DNA of 27,017 nt from an uncultured Ruminococcus sp. Its GTDB lineage: Bacteria > Bacillota > Clostridia > Oscillospirales > Ruminococcaceae. The position numbers were made by a program, and so were the translations under genes. Within the stretch, counting starts at the first letter, position 1. Every line of letters begins with the position of its first letter. A model generated the notes under the pieces. It saw nothing but the letters and a program-made list of their open reading frames with translations. It did not search any database and was not told the DNA's origin. Shown piece after piece: positions 23,190-27,017 of the stretch. The DNA is taken from the NCBI GenBank assembly GCA_900538575.1, contig UPZA01000022.1, positions 1 to 27,017 on the forward strand, read 5' to 3'.

Positions 23190-23861
23190 ATGGGGTTATT
23201 CGGAATATCTAAAAGGAATGACAATTATCAGAATCAAAAGTCAAAGCCTAAATGCGTATACTGCGAATACGGTAAGCCCGCTAAAAGCAAGGGTATGATT
23301 CTTTGTGAAAAACGCGGTATCGTAAGTGAGAATTTTAGCTGCAAAAAATTCCGTTATTCTCCGTCGAAATACGCTGCTATAAATAACAGCCAATTATCAG
23401 ATTCTACCGACTCTAAGGATACCTTTATAGAAAAAACAAATATTTCTGATAGCTATAAGGAAACAAAAAAAGATGATATTATAGAGCCTGTCAAAATGCC
23501 GGAAACTAACTCCAAACAAAATTGCTCAGAAAATAAAAAAACTTTGCCGGAAAGCAAAGTAAAAATTTTATCTGATATAAACTTCATTGTATCTGATAAT
23601 TCTGAAAAGGTAAAATATCTTGCAAATTCTGAAAGAATCAATTTATCAGAAATAAACTTACATTCGGCTGATAGAAAAACCATACTGCCAAAAATAAAAG
23701 AAAGCTGTGTTTCAGATATTTCCAATAATAAGGTAAATAAAAATCATCATAAAATTACAAGCGTACAGACTCCTGCAATATCTGATTTCCAATCTCCCAA
23801 AGCTATAAAACGAAAGCTTCCCGAAAATACGTTAATGCGAAAATTAAGCGATATAAAATAA
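23190..23861 (+). CDS. Uncharacterised protein with N-terminal Cys cluster and Ser-Asp-Ile repeat tail
   Basis: A 223-residue protein that I cannot name. Residues 20-58 form a compact cysteine cluster: CVYC (22, 25), then ILCEKRG (39) and FSCKKFRYSP (51). This looks like a small zinc-binding or iron-binding knuckle known from hypothetical proteins of Ruminococcaceae, where C-x-K-R-G-x-V-x-x-x-x-x-C-x-K-F-x-Y is common. The rest is Lys/Ser/Asn-rich and probably disordered, with degenerate repeats around SDI/SEI: ILSDINFIV, NLSEINLHS, CVSDISNN, AISDFQS and a final RKLSDIK. No signal peptide or membrane helix. AAAGGA precedes the start by about 10 bases. Follows ylbJ with its own promoter. Confidence 0.8.
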   Translation: MGLFGISKRNDNYQNQKSKPKCVYCEYGKPAKSKGMILCEKRGIVSENFSCKKFRYSPSKYAAINNSQLSDSTDSKDTFIEKTNISDSYKETKKDDIIEPVKMPETNSKQNCSENKKTLPESKVKILSDINFIVSDNSEKVKYLANSERINLSEINLHSADRKTILPKIKESCVSDISNNKVNKNHHKITSVQTPAISDFQSPKAIKRKLPENTLMRKLSDIK

Positions 23862-23892
23862 AAAAACTGCGCCGTTTTAAAAACAGCGCAGT
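23861..23892 (-). terminator. Terminator of the abrB-like gene
   Basis: ACTGCGC (23866-23872) pairs with GCGCAGT (23886-23892), with a T/A-rich loop that extends the stem; the minus strand continues TTTTTTTATTTT. It lies 16 bases beyond the minus-strand stop and between two convergent genes. Confidence 0.8.
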
Positions 23893-23908
23893 AAAAACTC
23901 AATTACAG

Positions 23909-24145
23909 TTATTTGAGTTCTTCAATGCATTTCTCACACACGCTCTTGCCCTTGTATTCAACAAGATTATCGCGTGAATTACAGAAAATACACTCGTTTT
24001 TTGTCTTGGTTATTATCAGCTTTTCTCCGTCAACATACAAATCAACAGCCGATCTGATTCCTAATCCCAAGCTTTTTCTGATTTCCTTAGGAAGAACTAT
24101 TCTTCCAAGATCGTCAATCGTTTTTCTAACACCAGTATTTCTCAT
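23909..24145 (-). CDS. AbrB/SpoVT-type transition-state regulator with C-terminal zinc knuckle
   Basis: A 78-residue DNA-binding regulator. Residues 4-48 form the swapped-hairpin AbrB fold (VRKTIDDLGRIVLPKEIRKS, VDLYVDGEKLIITK). The C-terminal part has four Cys in two pairs (ECIFC 52/55, VCEKC 70/73), a zinc knuckle in place of the AbrB multimerisation tail. Proteins of this layout are common in Clostridia and act on growth-phase and sporulation genes. The target genes are unknown. GAGGGG precedes the start, and a strong promoter is present. Confidence 0.92.
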   Translation of the reverse strand: MRNTGVRKTIDDLGRIVLPKEIRKSLGLGIRSAVDLYVDGEKLIITKTKNECIFCNSRDNLVEYKGKSVCEKCIEELK

Positions 24146-24175
24146 AAGATAAGCCCCTCACTTTTTTTCAATATT

Positions 24176-24204
24176 ATTATAACACCTATGTCGAAATTTG
24201 TCAA
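24176..24204 (-). promoter_or_regulatory. Promoter of the abrB-like gene
   Basis: On the minus strand TTGACA (24199-24204), 17 bases, TATAAT (24176-24181), with TG one base upstream of the -10. A near-consensus promoter. Confidence 0.85.
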
Positions 24205-24304
24205 GCATAAAAGTCGAATATAGTTACAAAAATATATTATTACCATATTTTTCGCGTTTAATAATATTTCAAGAAATTTTTCTGAAAAAAATTCTTAAAA
24301 GGTG

Positions 24305-24333
24305 TTGACAATATCAATTTAATATGATATAAT
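24305..24333 (+). promoter_or_regulatory. Promoter of the tRNA-Lys pair
   Basis: TTGACA (24305-24310), 17 bases, TATAAT (24328-24333), extended by TGA. Consensus at every element, as expected for tRNA transcription; the first tRNA starts 14 bases after the -10. Confidence 0.9.
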
Positions 24334-24347
24334 TAATCACGTTGTTT

Positions 24348-24423
24348 GAGATATTAGCTCAGTTGGCAGAGCATACGCCTTTTAAGCGTAGGGTCGAGAG
24401 TTCAAATCTCTCATATCTCACCA
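24348..24423 (+). tRNA. tRNA-Lys (anticodon UUU)
   Basis: 76 bases including encoded CCA. The acceptor stem is GAGATAT/ATATCTC, D-arm AGCTCAGTTGGCAGAGC, anticodon loop CTTTTAA in the stem ACGC/GCGT, and the T-loop GAGAGTTCAAATCTCTC. Confidence 0.97.
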
Positions 24424-24428
24424 TCACT

Positions 24429-24504
24429 GCACCATTAGCTCAGTTGGTAGAGCAACTGACTCTTAATCAGTGGGTCCTGGGTTCGAGTCCCCGATGGTGC
24501 ACCA
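24429..24504 (+). tRNA. tRNA-Lys (anticodon CUU)
   Basis: 76 bases including encoded CCA, five bases after the first tRNA. Acceptor GCACCAT/ATGGTGC, anticodon stem CTGA/TCAG with loop CTCTTAA giving CUU, T-loop GGGTTCGAGTCCC. The two Lys isoacceptors form one transcription unit. Confidence 0.97.
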
Positions 24505-24508
24505 CAAA

Positions 24509-24541
24509 ACAGCCTTACGGTAAATGTAAGGCTGTTTTTTA
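24509..24541 (+). terminator. Terminator of the tRNA-Lys operon
   Basis: ACAGCCTTAC (24509-24518) / GTAAGGCTGT (24526-24535) followed by six more T-rich bases. Confidence 0.93.
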
Positions 24542-24932
24542 ATGATTGCCGCTTTGTGGAGTGCTTTCGTTTTGCCGCTGACTTGAGTTGAAGTCGGCGG
24601 CTCTTTTTGTTTTGCAGGAGAAATTCAAGAACTTTTATTGTAAGAGAAACAGTGGTATATATGCAACGGCCAATAAAAGTAGTGCCATTGCCTGGCAAGT
24701 GACAATTTAACCAAATACTATTTCAAAAATTTGGACGATTTGGCAATGATTTTTTACGCTCTTCAAATGATGAGGCAGAAGTGGTATGATTATCATAATC
24801 AAGGAAACCGCGCAAATGCGTATATTTCTGGATTTCACCAATCTTTTGGGAGATGCTGTGGTTTGGTCGCGAGGTGGGCTTTTCCTGGACTTAAGTTTGC
24901 TATACAAGCGCAGGAAAAACGAGTAAAGTTAA
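24541..24932. other. Non-coding boundary region with terminator-like hairpin and inverted repeats
   Basis: No supported gene. A second intrinsic-terminator structure, GCCGCTGACTT (24574-24584) / AAGTCGGCGGC (24591-24601) then CTCTTTTTG, follows the tRNA terminator by 33 bases. ACTTTTATTG (24631-24640) and CAATAAAAGT (24671-24680) form a perfect 10-bp inverted repeat, and TGCCA/TGGCA follows at 24683-24697. TTCAAA (24762-24767), 17 bases, TATGAT (24785-24790) could be a promoter for the genes to the right, with the palindrome TGATTATCATAATCA (24788-24802) on its start site. Base composition changes across this stretch. Confidence 0.55.
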
Positions 24933-25188
24933 ATGGGGTTGGCAGAAAAGCTTTACGGCAGCGGCGACAAGGGCGTGTATGAGATCGCGCTGGCTGAGTG
25001 GAATTACCAGAATAACAACTGCTTTCAGGCCCTTGTGCTGATGACAGGAACGATCCCTCTGATGGAACAAAAAGTACCATTGGGACGGCTGGGACGAATA
25101 CGACGATGATTGGGATTGGCTCGAATGGCTTTTCATGGACGACGACGAGTATTGGAAGGGCGACAGCTGGGACGATTGGGCAGCATAA
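24933..25188 (+). pseudogene. Uncharacterised gene with Trp/Asp-rich acidic C-terminus, frameshifted
   Basis: The first frame (MGLAEKLYGSGDKGVYEIAL, AEWNYQNNNCFQALVLMTG) is directly preceded by a TAA and has no good ribosome site. It reaches GTIPLMEQ near 25,068, then continues to a TGA at 25,109 in a sequence that looks out of frame. The +1 frame carries a striking acidic, aromatic tail (KKYHWDGWDEYDDDWDWLEW then DDDEYWKGDSWDDWAA) to 25,188. One extra A in ATGGAACAAAAAG would separate the two parts of a single protein of about 84 residues. I do not recognise it. The lack of a convincing start suggests the 5' end is also missing. Confidence 0.45.
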
Positions 25189-25218
25189 AGGAAACTTGCG
25201 GAAAGGGGGTATCTGAAC

Positions 25219-25398
25219 ATGAAAAAAGTCTGACTTGGCCTTTCTGTGGCCTGCCTGCTGGTGGACATTTTCGGGACGATCGAGGACGTTATCTCCGGCA
25301 CACCGTTCTGGGATGCGGCCGTCCAGATGGATTTTATGGATGTCATGATTATGTATGCGCGGCTGTTCGACGAAGCGGACTTCTGGCTGCGGAATTAA
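25219..25398 (+). pseudogene. Small uncharacterised gene with an in-frame TGA at codon 5
   Basis: A strong ribosome site (AAAGGGGG) precedes ATG 25219. The frame reads MKKV, then TGA (25231-25233), then LGLSVACLLVDIFGTIEDVI... to TAA at 25398, 59 codons in all. The part after the stop looks like real coding sequence (hydrophobic start, then acidic and aromatic residues, ending LFDEADFWLRN). A start downstream of the stop is not obvious. No known family is recognised. The next gene begins 15 bases later, so this belongs to the same run. Confidence 0.4.
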
Positions 25399-25413
25399 CA
25401 AGGAGGCTATCAT

Positions 25414-26001
25414 ATGGGATTCTTTTTCAAAAAGGCAAACAAAGCCAACCGCTGCCTGCTCTGCGGCAGTGAGGTGGCCGCGGGTAAATGTACGGCTTGC
25501 GGACGTGAGGCCAAACCGCTGGTGCCGCTTTCCGCTCTGAACTGGCAAAAGGTGCCTCTCAGTGTAGGCGAAGCCCTCGGCGAGCAGAAAAAGAAGCTGT
25601 TTGGCAATGCGCTGCTTACCGTAAAAGAAATGATTGCAAACGGCGAACTTTATATCGCGGATATTCACATTGATGGTGTGTACGAGCACGAATATGACAG
25701 CATCCCCGATGAAGATGATTGCCGCACCGAGTATGACTATTACATCCAGTTCTCTACCCCGGACCTTGCCCCCTGTGACACAGATTGCGAGGTCTCGGAG
25801 GGCGACTACGACCGAGCCGAAGCGTTGCTGAAAAGCGGTGGGCATGACGCTAAGATCCTGTGGGGCCGCAAGAAGAAGGCCAACTATTACTATGCATTTG
25901 TGCCGAGAAACAGCGATGCGGCGGCCATGCTGACAAAAGGCCTGTTCGAAAAATTCATCGGCTTTGGCGAATGCACCGAAAAGCGCAAGCTGCCCTATTA
26001 A
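25414..26001 (+). CDS. Uncharacterised protein with N-terminal zinc ribbon
   Basis: A 195-residue protein. Four Cys in two pairs (CLLC 14/17, CTAC 26/29) form a rubredoxin-like zinc ribbon at the N-terminus, right after a Lys-rich MGFFFKKANK. The middle and end are mixed alpha/beta, with an acidic patch DSIPDEDDCRTEYDYY, and no catalytic motif that I recognise. No membrane segment. The start has an excellent AAGGAGG ribosome site. It follows the 59-codon frame by 15 bases and precedes another unknown gene by 82 bases; the set reads as one operon. Codon choice is G/C-ending far more often than in the core genes to the left. Confidence 0.82.
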   Translation: MGFFFKKANKANRCLLCGSEVAAGKCTACGREAKPLVPLSALNWQKVPLSVGEALGEQKKKLFGNALLTVKEMIANGELYIADIHIDGVYEHEYDSIPDEDDCRTEYDYYIQFSTPDLAPCDTDCEVSEGDYDRAEALLKSGGHDAKILWGRKKKANYYYAFVPRNSDAAAMLTKGLFEKFIGFGECTEKRKLPY

Positions 26002-26083
26002 AAAGGGGGCAAATCTGTTTGAAACAATATGTTCAGAAAGCTCTGTGAGCTTACAACATAGAAATCAAAAAGAAGGTCACTAT

Positions 26084-26470
26084 ATGGGACTTGGTGAAAT
26101 GATGGGCGTGAAGAACGTTAAGCTGGAGCTGAAAGGGAATTATGCTACACTGGCAGACCTGTTAGAGGCGATGAAGGACATCCAATTTGAAGCTGGAGTT
26201 CCGGAACTCACGAAGCATGGCATCGGTGCGGTAATTGTATTCCCGCCGGTTGACCGTAACAACCAGGTGTGGATCACGGGTGCAAAGGGAAAATTCACCA
26301 TCATGCGCAGTGCAGAGGTGGCTGGCCTTGGCAACATGGCGAAGAATGCCGTTCTTGATACCTTGACCGACGGCTGGAGCAGCGTGAGCGGCGCTTTCGG
26401 CAACAAGAAAAAGCGCTGCATGGAACTGGTGGACATTACTGCCAAAGAAATCAAAGAAGCAGGAATTTGA
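26084..26470 (+). CDS. Uncharacterised 128-residue protein
   Basis: The start at ATG 26084 (MGLGEMMGVKNVKLELKGNY) follows AGAAGG. The protein is an alpha/beta fold with hydrophobic strands (GIGAVIVFPPVD, QVWITGAKGKFTIM) and helices, ending in a basic segment (GNKKKRCMELVDITAKEIKE). It has no signal peptide, no Cys cluster and no motif known to me. It closes the run of small unknown genes before the dehydrogenase. No clear terminator follows within the next 100 bases. Confidence 0.78.
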   Translation: MGLGEMMGVKNVKLELKGNYATLADLLEAMKDIQFEAGVPELTKHGIGAVIVFPPVDRNNQVWITGAKGKFTIMRSAEVAGLGNMAKNAVLDTLTDGWSSVSGAFGNKKKRCMELVDITAKEIKEAGI

Positions 26471-26573
26471 GCCTGTATATAGAGGTGTTGTTTCGACAAC
26501 AGAAATCCCCCGGTCTATCCGGTATACTATGCCTGTAAACGGCAGATACTGGATATGACTGGGGGATTTTTTA

Positions 26574-27017
26574 ATGAAAATTATTTTTTATGGCACGCGG
26601 GAATACGACCACTACTATTTTGATGTGCTGGCAGCGGATCCGGAATATGGCTGCGAAATCAGGTTTCTGACGGCCAATCTGGACGCTGACACCGCGCCGC
26701 TGGCGCAGGGCGGTGACGCGGTGTGTGCATTTGTCAATGCAGACTGCTCGGCACAGGTGCTGGAAAAGCTGGCCCAGGTGGGCATCCGCTGCCTGCTGCT
26801 GCGCTGCGCCGGGTACAATCATGTGGACCTGGCGGCGGCTAAAAAGTACGGTATAACGGTGCTTCGTGTGCCGGGGTACAGCCCGGAGGCTGTGGCCGAG
26901 CACGCCATGGCGCTGGCCCAGGCGGCCAACCGGCGGCTGTGCAAGGCGTATATCAAGGTGCGCAACAACAATTTTGCGCTGGACGGCCTGCTGGGGTACA
27001 ACCTTTACGGCTCGTCG
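26574..27017 (+). CDS. D-lactate dehydrogenase / D-2-hydroxyacid dehydrogenase, 5' part
   Basis: The first 148 codons of a D-isomer-specific 2-hydroxyacid dehydrogenase, cut by the window end. MKIIFYGTREYDHYYFDVLA opens the substrate domain. LLLRCAGYNHVDLAAAKKYG holds the conserved substrate-binding Arg-Cys-Ala-Gly-x-N segment, then VPGYSPEAVAEHAMALAQAA and LCKAYIKVRNNNFALDGLLG, all typical of fermentative D-lactate dehydrogenases (LdhA/VanH group). The reaction is NADH-dependent pyruvate reduction to D-lactate. The start follows GGGGGA. The GC-rich codons (GCG, CTG, GCC) differ from the AT-rich core genes on the left of the window. Confidence 0.9.
   Translation, partial: MKIIFYGTREYDHYYFDVLAADPEYGCEIRFLTANLDADTAPLAQGGDAVCAFVNADCSAQVLEKLAQVGIRCLLLRCAGYNHVDLAAAKKYGITVLRVPGYSPEAVAEHAMALAQAANRRLCKAYIKVRNNNFALDGLLGYNLYGSS

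Noticed and set aside
24342..24698. Open frames across the two tRNA-Lys genes on both strands.
   Set aside because: They are by-products of the tRNA sequences; the RNA folds, promoter and terminator fully explain the stretch.
24731..24982. An 83-codon plus-strand frame in the boundary region.
   Set aside because: No ribosome site, unusual composition and no family resemblance; it overlaps the better-supported frame at 24933 and crosses the probable promoter.
4881..25233. Possible recoding of TGA as an amino acid, prompted by in-frame TGA codons at 4881 and 25231.
   Set aside because: TGA is used as a normal stop at well-placed gene ends (MATE, mob C-terminal frame, leuA, mutS2, VOC), no SECIS-like hairpin follows either site, and the affected genes lie in damaged regions.
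24835..25845. A 336-codon minus-strand frame opposite the unknown gene run.
   Set aside because: It is antisense to several genes with good ribosome sites, rich in His/Pro/Arg as expected for a shadow frame in GC-rich DNA, and it has no start signal.

Overview
The window looks like chromosome from a low-GC, Gram-positive, endospore-forming Clostridia member of the Ruminococcus / [Eubacterium] siraeum type (Oscillospiraceae). The evidence is the sporulation genes yqfC, yqfD and ylbJ, a Leu T-box ahead of leuA, the order yqfC-yqfD-phoH-ybeY-era-yqzL-recO-mutS2, and a lipoprotein carrying cohesin-like segments. This assignment is inferred from gene content; no database search was possible.

Region 1 (1 to about 10,810) is a composite of decaying mobile elements abutting the 3' side of a tRNA-Leu(UAA). 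Its left part, on the minus strand, keeps pieces of a Tn1549-like conjugation module: a VirD4/TraG N-terminus, the tail of a Maff2-type small membrane protein and a frameshifted TrbL/VirB6-like protein. A plus-strand GNAT acetyltransferase sits where the rest of virD4 should be. Next comes a Tn4451-like mobilizable module on the plus strand: tnpV, a MATE exporter behind a strong attenuator, an isochorismatase-deaminase fusion, a structured RNA candidate, an oriT-like block, a MobV relaxase, a TnpW-like protein and a large serine recombinase. A tyrosine-integrase fragment lies last, beside the tRNA. Most large genes here carry a frameshift, a stop or a truncation, so the element is probably immobile unless helped, or the assembly has small indel errors.

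Region 2 (about 10,816 to 24,541) is intact core chromosome, mostly minus strand: tRNA-Leu, a cohesin-like lipoprotein, leuA under a Leu T-box, a VOC protein, then mutS2, recO, yqzL, era, ybeY and phoH (recombination, ribosome maturation and rescue), and the sporulation pair yqfD-yqfC. ylbJ and an unknown Cys-rich protein diverge on the plus strand, followed by an AbrB-like regulator and two tandem tRNA-Lys genes (UUU, CUU).

Region 3 (about 24,541 to the end) is visibly richer in G+C. It holds a roughly 390-bp non-coding stretch, a run of four small co-directional genes of unknown function (the first frameshifted, the second with an in-frame stop) and the start of a D-lactate dehydrogenase. 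It begins directly after the tRNA-Lys terminator and may be a genomic island or an assembly join.
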